From Planctomycetota bacterium (GTDB taxonomy: Bacteria; Planctomycetota; SZUA-567; JAKLDR01), in NCBI GenBank assembly GCA_022703445.1, contig JAKLDR010000026.1, positions 1-47,165 on the forward strand: a stretch of DNA of 47,165 bases, read 5' to 3'. Positions 32,771 through 41,271 of this stretch are shown piece by piece. The notes under the pieces are model-generated. The model searched no databases and had not been told where the DNA came from. It saw nothing but the letters and a program-made list of their open reading frames with translations. Each line of letters begins with the position of its first letter. The first letter of the stretch is position 1. A program made the translations under genes and the position numbers.

Positions 32771-34087
32771 GTGAAGACGACCGACCTGCTGCCTCCCGCC
32801 GTGCGCGGCGCCTTCGGCGGCCAGCTGGAGGCCCTGCCGCGCTTCTGCTTCTATGAGCCGTCGGCCGCCGGCCGGCTGGCGGCGGCGCTGGGCGGCGAAA
32901 CCGACTCCCGCCACGCACTGCTCTTCTTCGACGCCCGCACCCGGCCTCTTGCCGGCGAACCCTGCATGGACGCCCTGCGCTCGGCCGGATGGGAGTTCTC
33001 CGCCTGCCTCATCGCCGACGGGGAGGACGGGACCTCGCCGGTCTGCGACGACCGCACGTTCCGGGGGCTGCAGGGGCGCCTCGAGCCCGCCGGCGTCTAC
33101 GTGGCCGCCGGCAGCGGCGTGGTCAACGATCTCACCAAGTGGCTGGCGGCCGAGGCGGGCAGGCCCTACGCCGTCCTGGCCACGGCCGCTTCCATGAACG
33201 GCTACACGGCGGCCAACGTCGCCCCGGCGATCGAGGGGGTCAAGAGCCTGTTCCGGGCGCGGGGCCCCCGCCTGGTGGCGGCCGACCCGGGGGTCATCGC
33301 GGGCGCCCCGGCCGCGCTGACGGCCGCCGGGCTCGGCGACGTGATCGCCAAGCCGGTGAGCACCGCCGACTGGCTGATGAACCACGTTCTCTTCGGGGAG
33401 AGCTTCTCGGAGCCCATCGCCGGGATCGCCAACGCCGTCGAGCCGCTCTATCTCGACAACCCCGAAGGCGTGGCCCGGCGCGATCCCGCGGCCATCGAAG
33501 GTCTCTACCGCGCGCTGATCCTCTCCGGTTGCGCCATGACCCTCCAGGGCTCGTCGCTCCCCGCGTCGGGCGGCGAGCACCTGGTCAGCCACACGCTCGA
33601 CATGAAGGCCCACGTGGACCGCCGGCCCCACGATCTTCACGGCCGGCAGGTGGGCGTGGCCACGATCTTCGCCGCCGCCCTTTACCGCCGGATCCTGGCG
33701 GTCGAGGCGCCGGCCTTCCGCGCGGCCTTCCCGGAGTTCGACGCCGCCTGGTGGGGGGGCCTGGCCGGCGCGGTCCGCCGCGAGCACGACAAGGCCGCGG
33801 TCCGCGCGGCTGCGGCCGCGGCCGCCCTGTCCAGGCCGGGCCAGTGGGACGCGGTGCGAACCAGGCTGGCGCCGGTCCTGCGCGACCCGGCCGCGATCAA
33901 GGACTGTCTGCGCCGGGCGGGTGCCGCCCACCGGCCCGAGGACATCGGCATATCGATGCAGGCCTTCTGCGCGGCCGTGCGGCACGCCGTCTCCATCCGG
34001 GAACGATTCACCTCACTGAGCCTCGGCCTGGTCACCGGGGTGCTGCCCGGCGCCATCGAGGACATCGCGGAGGAGTGGCTGGGCTAG
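32771..34087 (+). CDS. sn-Glycerol-1-phosphate dehydrogenase-like protein (AraM/EgsA family)
   Basis: A 438-residue iron/zinc-dependent alcohol dehydrogenase-family protein of the AraM/EgsA type, which reduces dihydroxyacetone phosphate to sn-glycerol-1-phosphate. Evidence is the cofactor segment VYVAAGSGVVNDLTKWLA, the TAASMNGYTAANVA region, LGDVIAKPVSTADW and the metal-binding histidines in GGEHLVSHTLDM and LHGRQVGVAT. I chose the GTG at 32771 with AGGTGA upstream; an ATG at 32753 is an alternative. The stop codon TAG (34085-34087) coincides with the CTAG at the left edge of MITE-like repeat 2. No functional link to the repair genes is evident. Confidence 0.88.
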   Translation: MKTTDLLPPAVRGAFGGQLEALPRFCFYEPSAAGRLAAALGGETDSRHALLFFDARTRPLAGEPCMDALRSAGWEFSACLIADGEDGTSPVCDDRTFRGLQGRLEPAGVYVAAGSGVVNDLTKWLAAEAGRPYAVLATAASMNGYTAANVAPAIEGVKSLFRARGPRLVAADPGVIAGAPAALTAAGLGDVIAKPVSTADWLMNHVLFGESFSEPIAGIANAVEPLYLDNPEGVARRDPAAIEGLYRALILSGCAMTLQGSSLPASGGEHLVSHTLDMKAHVDRRPHDLHGRQVGVATIFAAALYRRILAVEAPAFRAAFPEFDAAWWGGLAGAVRREHDKAAVRAAAAAAALSRPGQWDAVRTRLAPVLRDPAAIKDCLRRAGAAHRPEDIGISMQAFCAAVRHAVSIRERFTSLSLGLVTGVLPGAIEDIAEEWLG

Positions 34088-34487
34088 CCGCCCGCTGAAG
34101 AAGTGCCGGGGGGCGCGTTGCGTCCGGACGGCCCGGAGCCTGCCATGCCAAAGCAGCCGCTTCGGCTGCGAAGGCTGTATGCAGGGCGCGAGGAGTAAGC
34201 CGTATCCCCAGCGACACGGCGACGACGAGCCCCTCGACTGTGCTCGGGGCCAGGGCCCTGAGGCTATCGAAGGGCAACGCCGCGGACGGGCCGTCCGGAC
34301 GCAATCCGCCTGCGGGGCCGAAGTCCCTTAGGCGCGGCGAAGGCCCGAAGGGACGCCTGATCTTGCGATCCCATGCTGCGTCTCTCCTCCTCGGCGTGTC
34401 TCCCGGACACGCCTTCGTCGCCGTTCCTGGCCTGAGGCCGCAATCTCAAGCGCCGCAGCCCCGCCACTCTTTCAACGGGCTGCTAGC
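34083..34487. mobile_element. MITE-like repeat 2 (about 405 bp)
   Basis: Terminal inverted repeats of ~29 bp with five mismatches, ending in GCTAGC on both sides; CTAG occurs at 34084-34087 and 34483-34486 and could be the target duplication. The right-central part (34379-34446) is clearly homologous to repeat 1 at 28698-28879, including a GTGTC...GACAC hairpin. The left-central part is longer, with a nested GGGCCAGGGCCC palindrome, and has no gene. Confidence 0.75.
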
Positions 34488-34588
34488 AGGACGGGGCAGG
34501 CGTCTGTCTCCAAACGCCGGTCACCACCCGCAAGGCGCCCGCGCCCAGGTGTTCATCACGGCGGTGCGCTGATAGGCCCGGTTTGGCC

Positions 34589-34614
34589 GGAATAGTCTCC
34601 GGGGGCGCCCCGTT
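34589..34614 (+). promoter_or_regulatory. ECF-sigma-like promoter A
   Basis: GGAATA (34589-34594), a 17-nt spacer, then GTT (34612-34614) preceded by C. An upstream CCGGTT is shared with copies C and D. It lies 63 nt before the DUF3185-type gene. Confidence 0.65.
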
Positions 34615-34676
34615 CTCCTGGCGTGACGCGGTAGGCCAAGAGGCATCGTGGACGCAATAGAAAGGCGGGTTTCTCC

Positions 34677-34886
34677 ATGTACAAGGCAATCTTCCTTGCG
34701 CTTCTCGTCGTAGGCGTCGCGCTCGTGATCTTCGGGATCAGCGCGTCGCAGTCCCTGGGGTCGGACATATCCCGGTTCTTCACGGGATCTCCCACCGACA
34801 AGTCGATCTGGATGCTGATCGGCGGATTGGCGTTGTTCGTCATCGGACTGGTGGGGCTGCTGCGCAGAACGAAGGCAAGCACCTGA
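34677..34886 (+). CDS. Small two-helix membrane protein (DUF3185 type)
   Basis: A 69-residue inner-membrane protein with two hydrophobic helices (residues ~4-24 and ~46-62), separated by a short polar loop ([20 protein letters not shown]), and a basic C-terminus (RRTKAST). The pattern [24 protein letters not shown] matches DUF3185. Function unknown. It heads a run of small membrane genes and follows promoter A closely. Confidence 0.8.
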   Translation: MYKAIFLALLVVGVALVIFGISASQSLGSDISRFFTGSPTDKSIWMLIGGLALFVIGLVGLLRRTKAST

Positions 34887-34899
34887 AAGGAGCACAAGC

Positions 34900-35067
34900 A
34901 TGCTGTACTACGCACTGGGATTTCTCCTCGTGGCCATCGTGGCCGGGATCCTCGGTTTCGCGGGCATCGCGGGCACGGCATCCTGGATCGCCCAGATCCT
35001 CTTCGTCGTCTTCCTGGTGATGTTCATAGTCGGCTTGGTGGTGCACACCAGGCGGCGGCGGGCTTAG
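34900..35067 (+). CDS. Small membrane protein (DUF1328 type)
   Basis: A 55-residue protein starting [20 protein letters not shown] and continuing with [15 protein letters not shown], the hallmark of DUF1328/YtjA-like stress-linked membrane peptides. It ends in a basic tail RRRRA. It has two membrane helices and an AAGGAG ribosome-binding site overlapping the end of the previous gene region. These proteins often travel with DUF883 and DUF3185 genes in stress clusters. Confidence 0.85.
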   Translation: MLYYALGFLLVAIVAGILGFAGIAGTASWIAQILFVVFLVMFIVGLVVHTRRRRA

Positions 35068-35111
35068 CCGCCGTTCAGGGGAACCTTCAACCGACATTTG
35101 GGAGGAAGTCC

Positions 35112-35663
35112 ATGAACCATACACTGATGACGTTCGCGGTTGGAATGGTGCTGGCGCTCGGCATGACCGCCTGCGGAGACAAGACGCCATCCGAGAAAGC
35201 ATCGGACGCAGGCAAGGCGACCGGGAAGGCCGTTGGCGATGCCGCCAAGGCCACCGGCAAGGCCGTTGGCGATGCTGCCGATACCTCGGTCACTGCCGTG
35301 GGTGACGCCGCCAAGGCCACCGGCAAGGCTGTCGACGATGCCGCCAAGGCCACCGGCGAGTTCCTGGCCGGGTCGAAGGACGCGGTCGTCAAGGACGCCC
35401 AGGAGGCGCTCGACGCGATCGAGAAGAAGTGGCAGGAGCTGCAGACCAAGGCCGAGCCGGCCAGCGACGAGGCCAAGGCCGATTTCCAGAAGGCCAAGGC
35501 TGAGATGGCCGGAGCCCTGGCCGAGGCCAAAGCCAAGCTCGCCGCAGCGAAGGATGCCAGCGCCGACGCCTGGCAGCAGGACGTCAAGCCGGCGCTCGAT
35601 GCCGCCGTGCAGAAGGCCAAGAAGCTCTACGAGGACGTGGCCAACAAGTTCGGCGGCAAGTAG
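35112..35663 (+). CDS. Lipoprotein with 11-residue LEA-like helical repeats
   Basis: A 183-residue lipoprotein: the signal peptide ends in LGMTAC with the lipid-anchored Cys at 21. Residues ~30-88 are five copies of an 11-residue unit (AAKATGKAVGD and variants), the periodicity of group 3 LEA and apolipoprotein-type amphipathic helices. The rest is a charged helical region (EALDAIEKKWQELQTKAEPA, AKAEMAGALAEAKAKLAAAKD). GGAGG lies 6 nt before the ATG. It probably lies along a membrane or protects the periplasm under stress; inferred from composition only. Confidence 0.8.
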   Translation: MNHTLMTFAVGMVLALGMTACGDKTPSEKASDAGKATGKAVGDAAKATGKAVGDAADTSVTAVGDAAKATGKAVDDAAKATGEFLAGSKDAVVKDAQEALDAIEKKWQELQTKAEPASDEAKADFQKAKAEMAGALAEAKAKLAAAKDASADAWQQDVKPALDAAVQKAKKLYEDVANKFGGK

Positions 35664-35758
35664 GCGGGGCGCGCAGCAACCCACGTTGATGTGCATGGCG
35701 CCGTCCGAAGGCGGTGCATGGGAACACAGTCAAGGGGTATTACGGCGGAGGGACTCAG

Positions 35759-36289
35759 ATGAAGGCGATGTATGCGGTTGCAGGTGTGGTGGTGGTTGCC
35801 GTGCTGTTGGCCGTTGGGTTGGGCATCACGCAGGAGGCAAAGGAGGCGCCCGATCAGAAGGCCGCCAAGGACTGTTGCCCGGGTTGCGGAATGACCATGG
35901 GCGACATGAAGGGCGGAACGGACATGTCCGGCAGGATGAAGGAGATGCAGACCAAAATGAAGGCAGCCGGCGTCTCCGAAGAGACCATGAAGATGCACAT
36001 GGCGATGATGAACGCGCCGCTCTACCTGGACAGCCCCGAAATGCTCATCGGTCAGGCCGAGGCCCTGGTCCTCACCGATGATCAGAAGACCAGGCTGATC
36101 GGAGTTGTGAAGGACTCGCGCACCAAGGCCGTGGTCGTCCTGACGGACGCTCAGCGCACCGCGCTCGGGCCAGTCCCGGAGAAACCCATGACCATGATGG
36201 AGGTTCGCTCCGAGATGATGAAGAAGATGGCGCCCGCGATGGAGAAGGCCGGCAAGGGCCGGGGCGTGGACAGCGCGATGACCAAGTAG
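35759..36289 (+). CDS. Met/Cys-rich exported protein with two LTxxQ motifs (Spy/CpxP-like)
   Basis: A 176-residue protein from the ATG at 35759, which follows GGAGGG. An N-terminal signal or anchor helix (AVAGVVVVAVLLAVGLGI) precedes a metal-ligand-like stretch (CCPGCGMTMGDMKGG). A helical part rich in Met follows, with two LTxxQ motifs (LTDDQKTRL and LTDAQRTAL), the mark of the Spy/CpxP/zinc-resistance family. It may act as a periplasmic metal-responsive chaperone, which would suit the copper genes further down. The family link is moderate because the protein is divergent. Confidence 0.65.
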   Translation: MKAMYAVAGVVVVAVLLAVGLGITQEAKEAPDQKAAKDCCPGCGMTMGDMKGGTDMSGRMKEMQTKMKAAGVSEETMKMHMAMMNAPLYLDSPEMLIGQAEALVLTDDQKTRLIGVVKDSRTKAVVVLTDAQRTALGPVPEKPMTMMEVRSEMMKKMAPAMEKAGKGRGVDSAMTK

Positions 36290-36307
36290 CGGTTCCGGCG
36301 GGCCACC

Positions 36308-36345
36308 GACCCGGGTTGCTGCATCGCGCATGGCAGACCCGGGTC
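36308..36345 (+). terminator. Hairpin after the Spy-like gene
   Basis: Perfect 9-bp stem GACCCGGGT/ACCCGGGTC with a 20-nt loop, just after the stop codon at 36289. No T-run follows, so it may instead be an mRNA-end structure. Confidence 0.45.
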
Positions 36346-36372
36346 AAGAGGATGTCTGAAGGAGGATCTGCG

Positions 36373-36597
36373 ATGGAAAGCAGCATGGCCAAGACGGAAG
36401 CCCAGGATCTCCGCGAGAAGCTGGATGTGCTCAAGCAGGACTTCGTCGATGTCGCCAGGACGGCGAAGGACCGCGCGGTCAACGGCACGACCGAATGGGT
36501 CAGGGAGCACCCGCTGGCCAGCCTCGGCATCGCCGCAGGCATCGGCGCAGGCGTCGGGCTGGCGATCGGCCTGTTGGTCGGGCGCAACCGGAGTTAG
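36373..36597 (+). CDS. DUF883-family membrane-anchored protein (ElaB/YqjD type)
   Basis: A 74-residue protein with a charged helical N-terminal part (REKLDVLKQDFVDVARTAKDRA), then the family C-terminus VREHPLASLGIAAGIGAGVGLAIGLLVG, a single glycine-rich membrane anchor ending in RNRS. E. coli relatives (ElaB, YqjD) are stationary-phase proteins that bind ribosomes at the inner membrane. AGGAGG lies upstream of the ATG at 36373. Confidence 0.88.
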   Translation: MESSMAKTEAQDLREKLDVLKQDFVDVARTAKDRAVNGTTEWVREHPLASLGIAAGIGAGVGLAIGLLVGRNRS

Positions 36598-36608
36598 GAC
36601 GGACGTCG

Positions 36609-36639
36609 CGAGGGGAGAGCGCCAGCCGCTCTCCCCTCG
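36609..36639 (+). terminator. Strong hairpin after the DUF883 gene
   Basis: Perfect 13-bp stem (36609-36621 with 36627-36639, core GAGGGGAGAGC) and a 5-nt loop CCAGC, followed by TTCG rather than a long T-run. Likely a transcription end or mRNA stabiliser. Confidence 0.65.
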
Positions 36640-36733
36640 TTCGTCCCGCGGCCTGGGACGGCACGGTGAGGTTCCGGTCGCGCGCCCAGCGTTCCTCCGC
36701 AGGGGAGGCGCTTTCGGCAACGGGAGGCGAGAA

Positions 36734-37069
36734 GTGACCGCACTCAACGACGGTTCCCAGGGTGGACTGATAGAACACGTGCACCGGGCGGTTGTTCACG
36801 GTCTGGGAGCCCTGCGCTGCTATATCACCATGTTCGCGGCGGAAGGCGAACGGCGCGGGCGGCGGCTCCTGGACCAGGCCCTGTGGGTGCTCCTGTTGGC
36901 GGGCACTGGCGTCGCGGGCGTGGCCCTGTTCGCCTTCGGGGCGGGGCAGTGGATCGAGAGCCGCCTGGCGGTGCCTGGCTCCGGCGCGATGATCGTCGGG
37001 ACGGGGATGGTGGCGGTCTTCCTGGCCGTTGCGCTGATGCGCGCATCGCGAAAGGAGAAGGACTCATGA
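36734..37069 (+). CDS. Phage-holin-like membrane protein (DUF1469 type)
   Basis: A 111-residue protein from the GTG at 36734, which follows GGAGG by 6 nt. The N-terminal amphipathic helix is followed by two membrane helices (ALWVLLLAGTGVAGVALFAFGAG and AMIVGTGMVAVFLAVALM) and a basic tail. This matches the DUF1469/YqjE family, which usually sits next to DUF883 genes, as here. The stop overlaps the next start (ATGA). Confidence 0.75.
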   Translation: MTALNDGSQGGLIEHVHRAVVHGLGALRCYITMFAAEGERRGRRLLDQALWVLLLAGTGVAGVALFAFGAGQWIESRLAVPGSGAMIVGTGMVAVFLAVALMRASRKEKDS

Positions 37070-37428
37070 ACGGGCCCCGCCCACACATGAGCAACCTGAC
37101 GCCCGAAGAGCTTGAGCTGCTCGCCTTGGAGCATGTCGAGAGCATCTTCCTCGAGTTCCGTGCCGCGTGCGAGGACTTCGGCGAACAGTACCATCCGGTG
37201 AAGCTGATCAAGCGCCATCCATATGTTGCTGCGGGGCTCGCGGCCGCCGCGGCCTTCATGCTGGTCCGGTACCTGCGGGGGAGGCCCGCCGGAAGCTCCG
37301 CGGAGAAGCCTGCGGCGGCGTTGCCGGGGCCGTTCGATTCCCTGCTGTCCGGCCTGGCCGGCGCCGCGAGCCGCACTCTGCCGGGACTGCTGGCGTCCTG
37401 GCTGGCTCCTAAGACCGAGTCGGGCTGA
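37066..37428 (+). CDS. Single-helix membrane protein, function unknown
   Basis: A 120-residue protein. A soluble acidic helical N-terminal part (EELELLALEHVESIFLEF) is followed by KRHPYVAAGLAAAAAFMLVRYLRGR, which resembles the HP-x-Gly-rich anchor of DUF883 proteins. A Gly/Ala/Leu tail ends the protein. It is translationally coupled to the DUF1469-type gene. Probably a further member of the stress-linked membrane set. Confidence 0.65.
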   Translation: MNGPRPHMSNLTPEELELLALEHVESIFLEFRAACEDFGEQYHPVKLIKRHPYVAAGLAAAAAFMLVRYLRGRPAGSSAEKPAAALPGPFDSLLSGLAGAASRTLPGLLASWLAPKTESG

Positions 37429-37443
37429 CCGGCCGCCCATTGC

Positions 37444-38526
37444 ATGGCCATGGAGGACCAAGGGCGAGCGCCCCGGACTATGCCGACACTTCTCACGGTG
37501 GCGGCGCTGGTCGTAGTCATCGCCGGCCTGCGCGCCGCTCGCGAACTCGTCGTGCCATTCCTGCTGGCCGCTTTCGTCGCCATTCTCTGCCTGCCGATTC
37601 TCGGCTGGCTGCGGCGCAGGGGCGTGCCGAACCTTGTGGCGGTGCTGCTTATCGCCGCGGCCTTTCTGTCGATCGGAGCGGTCCTGGCCACCGTCGTGGG
37701 CATGTCCGTGAACTCCTTCGTTCAGGCCCTGCCGGACTACCAGTCCCGCATGGACGCTCAGACCGCCGCCTTTCTCGACTGGCTGAAGGGCAAGGGCATC
37801 CATGTGTCAGCGCAGGGGCTTCTCGACTACGTTGCCCCCAGCAAAGCCATGGGCCTCACCCAGAGCCTGGTCTCGGGCCTGGGCGTGCTGCTCGGCAGCG
37901 GGCTGGTGATTCTGATCGCCGTGGGGTTCGTCCTCATCGAAGCCCCCAGCTTCACCCCCAAGCTTCGCGCGGCCGTGCGCAACCCCGAGAAGACGCTGGC
38001 GGCCTTCGAGCGCTTCAACAGGGCCGCGCAGCGCTATCTGCTCATCAAGACGCTGAGCAGCGCGCTCACGGGCCTGGCCATCTGGGGGTGCCTGGCGATC
38101 ATCGGCGTCGGATACCCGGTGTTGTGGGGGCTGCTGGCCTTCCTGCTGAACTTCGTTCCCTATGTCGGGGCGCCCCTCGCCACCATACCGCCGGTTCTGC
38201 TCGCCCTGGTCCAGCTGGGGGTGTGGCCTGCGGCTTGGACGATCGCGGGGTGCGTGTTCGTCAACGCGGTCATCGCCATCCTGGAGCCCCGGCTGCTGGC
38301 CGGCGGCGTCGGGCTGTCGGCGCTGGTCGTGTTCCTTTCGCTGGTCTTCTGGGGCTGGGTTCTTGGGCCGGTCGGCGCCGTTCTGTCGGTGCCCCTGACG
38401 GTCATCGTCAAGATCGCCCTCGAAAGCCATGAGGACTCCCGCTGGGTCGCCACGATGCTCGGTTCGGTCCGCACCGGCGGACCGGACGCCTCAGGCATGC
38501 CTGGAGGCGGGGTGAAGTCGGGGTGA
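37444..38526 (+). CDS. AI-2E family transporter (PF01594 permease)
   Basis: A 360-residue polytopic membrane protein with the family pattern: paired N-terminal helices ([27 protein letters not shown]), a soluble helical part (residues ~95-150) and a block of C-terminal helices. These include [21 protein letters not shown] and [25 protein letters not shown], both diagnostic. About eight membrane helices in all. Family members have been linked to autoinducer-2 export or Na+/H+ exchange; the substrate here is open. Confidence 0.9.
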   Translation: MAMEDQGRAPRTMPTLLTVAALVVVIAGLRAARELVVPFLLAAFVAILCLPILGWLRRRGVPNLVAVLLIAAAFLSIGAVLATVVGMSVNSFVQALPDYQSRMDAQTAAFLDWLKGKGIHVSAQGLLDYVAPSKAMGLTQSLVSGLGVLLGSGLVILIAVGFVLIEAPSFTPKLRAAVRNPEKTLAAFERFNRAAQRYLLIKTLSSALTGLAIWGCLAIIGVGYPVLWGLLAFLLNFVPYVGAPLATIPPVLLALVQLGVWPAAWTIAGCVFVNAVIAILEPRLLAGGVGLSALVVFLSLVFWGWVLGPVGAVLSVPLTVIVKIALESHEDSRWVATMLGSVRTGGPDASGMPGGGVKSG

Positions 38527-38528
38527 AT

Positions 38529-38554
38529 GGAATAGTCCCCCGCTGAAAGTCGTT
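38529..38554 (+). promoter_or_regulatory. ECF-sigma-like promoter B
   Basis: GGAATA (38529-38534), a 17-nt spacer, GTT (38552-38554) preceded by C. It lies 40 nt before the hydrolase ATG. Unlike copies A, C and D it lacks the upstream CCGGTT. Confidence 0.6.
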
Positions 38555-38593
38555 CCTTCTGCGCACGATGGATCCTGCGGAGGAAACCACGCC

Positions 38594-39418
38594 ATGAGCA
38601 CTATCACCACTGCGGACGGCACAACCATCCACTACAAGGACTGGGGCACGGGGCAGCCCGTCGTGTTCAGCCATGGCTGGCCGCTGAATGCCGACAGCTG
38701 GGAGTCCCAGATGGAGTTCCTGGCCTCCAGGGGTTTCCGCTGCATCGCCCATGACCGCCGGGGCCATGGCCGCTCCAGCCAGCCCTGGAATGGCAACGAT
38801 ATGAACACCTATGCCGACGACCTCTCGGGGCTGATCGAGAAGCTCGACCTGACCTGCGCCGTCCTGATCGGCTTCTCCGCGGGAGGCGGCGAAGTGGCCC
38901 GCTACATCGGCCGCCACGGCACGAAACGCGTGGCCAAGGTCGCGCTGATTGCCGCCGTCCCGCCGCTGATGCTGAAGACCAAAGCCAATCCCGGGGGCCT
39001 GCCGATGGAGGTTTTCGACGGGCTCCGGCGCGACTCCCTCGCCGACCGCTCGCAGCTCTACAAGGCGCTGGCCAGCGGGCCGTTCTTCGGGGCCAACCGG
39101 CCCGGCGCCAAGGTCTCGCAGGGCATGATCGCCCGGTTCTGGCTCCAGGGCATGCAGTCCGGTCACAGGAACGCCCTCGACTGCATCAAGGCGTTCTCCG
39201 AGACGGATTTCACCGAAGACCTCAAGAAGATCGACGTGCCCACGCTGATCATCCACGGCGACGACGACCAGATCGTGCCGGTCGACGCCGCGGCGCGCCG
39301 CTCGGGGAAGCTGGTCAAGAACGCGACCCTGAAGATATACGCAGGCGCGCCCCACGGCCTGGCGGACACGCACAAGGAGCAGCTCAACGCCGACCTGCTG
39401 GCCTTTCTCAGGCTTTGA
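38594..39418 (+). CDS. Alpha/beta hydrolase of the non-heme chloroperoxidase type
   Basis: A 274-residue alpha/beta hydrolase. The nucleophile elbow GFSAGGGEV carries Ser95, the acid lies in HGDDDQIVP (223-225) and the base is His254 in [11 protein letters not shown]. The oxyanion strand [15 protein letters not shown] and DRRGHGRSS are typical of the cofactor-free haloperoxidase/esterase group. The normal physiological role of the group is ester or peracid hydrolysis. It has its own ECF-like promoter, pointing to stress-dependent expression. Confidence 0.92.
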   Translation: MSTITTADGTTIHYKDWGTGQPVVFSHGWPLNADSWESQMEFLASRGFRCIAHDRRGHGRSSQPWNGNDMNTYADDLSGLIEKLDLTCAVLIGFSAGGGEVARYIGRHGTKRVAKVALIAAVPPLMLKTKANPGGLPMEVFDGLRRDSLADRSQLYKALASGPFFGANRPGAKVSQGMIARFWLQGMQSGHRNALDCIKAFSETDFTEDLKKIDVPTLIIHGDDDQIVPVDAAARRSGKLVKNATLKIYAGAPHGLADTHKEQLNADLLAFLRL

Positions 39419-39485
39419 GAGCGCTTGGCCGGCGCCGCCTGGCCGATGGCGCCGGCGCTGGGAGCGGGACGACAAAGGAGTGCCC

Positions 39486-39839
39486 ATGCGCACCACCGTG
39501 CTGGTCTGCCTGGCAGGTCTGTGGGCTGCGGGGTGCGCGTCCGTGGGGCTGCCCGAGGTCAAGGATACCAGTCCGGCCAGTCCCGCCGGCGCCGAGGCGC
39601 CTACGCCGGCGCCATCCGAGACGCTTCGGATTGCGCCGCCGGAGGAGCCGGTCAAGCCGGGGGCCGCACCTGCCGCCAGCCCATCCGCCCCGCAGGGCCA
39701 GGAGGCTCAGACGCCTCCGTCGGCGGCAGTCTCCTACACCTGCCCGATGCATCCTGAAGTCGTGTCCAAGGACCCCGGCAAGTGTCCCAAGTGCGGGATG
39801 GCCCTCGTTCCGAAGCAGCCTGCAGCGGGCGGGAAATGA
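39486..39839 (+). CDS. Lipoprotein with heavy-metal-binding domain
   Basis: A 117-residue lipoprotein. The signal peptide ends in the lipobox LWAAGC (Cys17), followed by a Pro/Ala-rich spacer. The C-terminal heavy-metal-binding motif [20 protein letters not shown] continues GMALVP (residues ~83-108). This short domain is found in copper/silver efflux adaptors and P-type ATPases and binds Cu. GGAG precedes the ATG at 39486 by 5 nt. The gene overlaps the TolC-family gene by 4 nt. Confidence 0.9.
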   Translation: MRTTVLVCLAGLWAAGCASVGLPEVKDTSPASPAGAEAPTPAPSETLRIAPPEEPVKPGAAPAASPSAPQGQEAQTPPSAAVSYTCPMHPEVVSKDPGKCPKCGMALVPKQPAAGGK

Positions 39840-41248
39840 GGCTGACGCTGTTCTGCGCGGTGTCGGCGTGCGCTGTCCTTCCGGCCGTCGGGTGCCGTAG
39901 CGGGCCCGACGACGGCGACTTCGGGACGGTGCGCCAGTCGGTGCGCGAACGCACCGGCCACGCGATCGAGTGGAACCTGCGCCTCGAGGACGGCGGCGCA
40001 GTCGCCGAATCGGTGCGCGAGCTGCTGGCCCGTGACCTGTCCGCCGACGAGGCCGTGCAGGTCGCGCTGCTCAACAATCGGCGCGTGCAGGCGGTGTACG
40101 AGGACCTCGGAATCGCCCGCTCCGATCTGGTGCAGGCCGGGCTGCTCGGGAACCCCGTCTTCAGCGGGTCGGTGCGCTGGGGGCACGGCGCATCCCCGGC
40201 CATCGAACTCGCCGTGGTGCAGACTTTCCTGGATGTCTTCTCCATTCCTCTTCGCCGGCGGGTCGCCGCCGCCGGACTCGAGACGGCCAAGAGCCGGGTG
40301 ACCGCCGCCGTTCTGGACATGGCCTGGGAGACGCGCCTGACGTGCCACGGACTGCAGGCGGACATGGGCCGGCTTGCGATGCACCGCCGGATGCTGGAGG
40401 CCGCCGAGGCATCCTACGACGTGACCAGGCGGCTCCACAAGGCGGGGAACATCACCGACCTCGACCTTGCCAGGGAGCGGGCCGTCTACGAGGAAGTCAA
40501 GCTGGCCACCGCGTCGGCCGAACTCGCCGTGCAGGATGCCCGCGAGCGATTGACCGTGCTGATGGGGCTGTATGGGAGGGACACGGCCTGGCAAGCCGCG
40601 CCTCTGCCCGGCCTGCCGAAGGACGAACTGAGCCTTGAGCACGTCGAGCGCCGGGCCGTCGAGGCCAGTCTGGACCTCGCGATGGCCAGGAGCAGCGCCA
40701 TGGCTGCTGCCCAGCGCCTGGGGGCGGGCCGCGTCGAGCGGCTGTTCGATGGCGCCGGCGCCGGCGCCACCGCCACGCGCGAGAACGGCGAGTGGTCGGC
40801 CGGCCCGTCAGTGGAGATGTCCCTTCCTTTGTTCGACTGGGGCCAGGGCCAGACCTCTGCGGCCCAGGCGGAACTGCGTCGGCGCTGGCGCGACTACCTG
40901 GCCACGGCGGTGGAAGTGCGCTCGGCCGCACGCGCCGCCCGCAACCGGCTCATCGCGCACCGCCAGCGGGTGGAGCACCACGAGAAGGTGGTCCTGCCGC
41001 TTCGCGAGAAGATCACGGCGCAGACGCTTCTGGAGTACAACGCGATGCAGATCGGGCCCGTCCAGTTGCTTGAGGCCATGCGCGCCGAGACCGAGGCCCG
41101 GGCCCAGGCGGTCGAGGCCCTGCGGGACTACTGGATCGCCCGCGCCGGGATGGAGCAGGTGCTCAACGGCCGGATTCCGGGGGAGCGCCCTTCCGGCCCT
41201 GCAGTCCTGCGGTCGGCGAACCCGGGCCGGGCCGGCGATGGCCACTGA
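39836..41248 (+). CDS. TolC-family outer-membrane efflux lipoprotein (CusC-like)
   Basis: A 470-residue protein starting at the ATG overlapping the previous stop (ATGA). The lipobox LPAVGC puts the lipidated Cys at 20. It has the two long outer-membrane efflux repeats of helical coiled coil ([23 protein letters not shown] and the second starting [20 protein letters not shown]). The loop [16 protein letters not shown] is the TolC/CusC beta-barrel segment. With the upstream metal-binding lipoprotein and the downstream multicopper oxidase it forms a copper-handling unit, though no RND pump gene is seen here. Confidence 0.9.
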   Translation: MRLTLFCAVSACAVLPAVGCRSGPDDGDFGTVRQSVRERTGHAIEWNLRLEDGGAVAESVRELLARDLSADEAVQVALLNNRRVQAVYEDLGIARSDLVQAGLLGNPVFSGSVRWGHGASPAIELAVVQTFLDVFSIPLRRRVAAAGLETAKSRVTAAVLDMAWETRLTCHGLQADMGRLAMHRRMLEAAEASYDVTRRLHKAGNITDLDLARERAVYEEVKLATASAELAVQDARERLTVLMGLYGRDTAWQAAPLPGLPKDELSLEHVERRAVEASLDLAMARSSAMAAAQRLGAGRVERLFDGAGAGATATRENGEWSAGPSVEMSLPLFDWGQGQTSAAQAELRRRWRDYLATAVEVRSAARAARNRLIAHRQRVEHHEKVVLPLREKITAQTLLEYNAMQIGPVQLLEAMRAETEARAQAVEALRDYWIARAGMEQVLNGRIPGERPSGPAVLRSANPGRAGDGH

Positions 41249-41271
41249 CGGGTTCTGAGCGGAGGGCGGGC

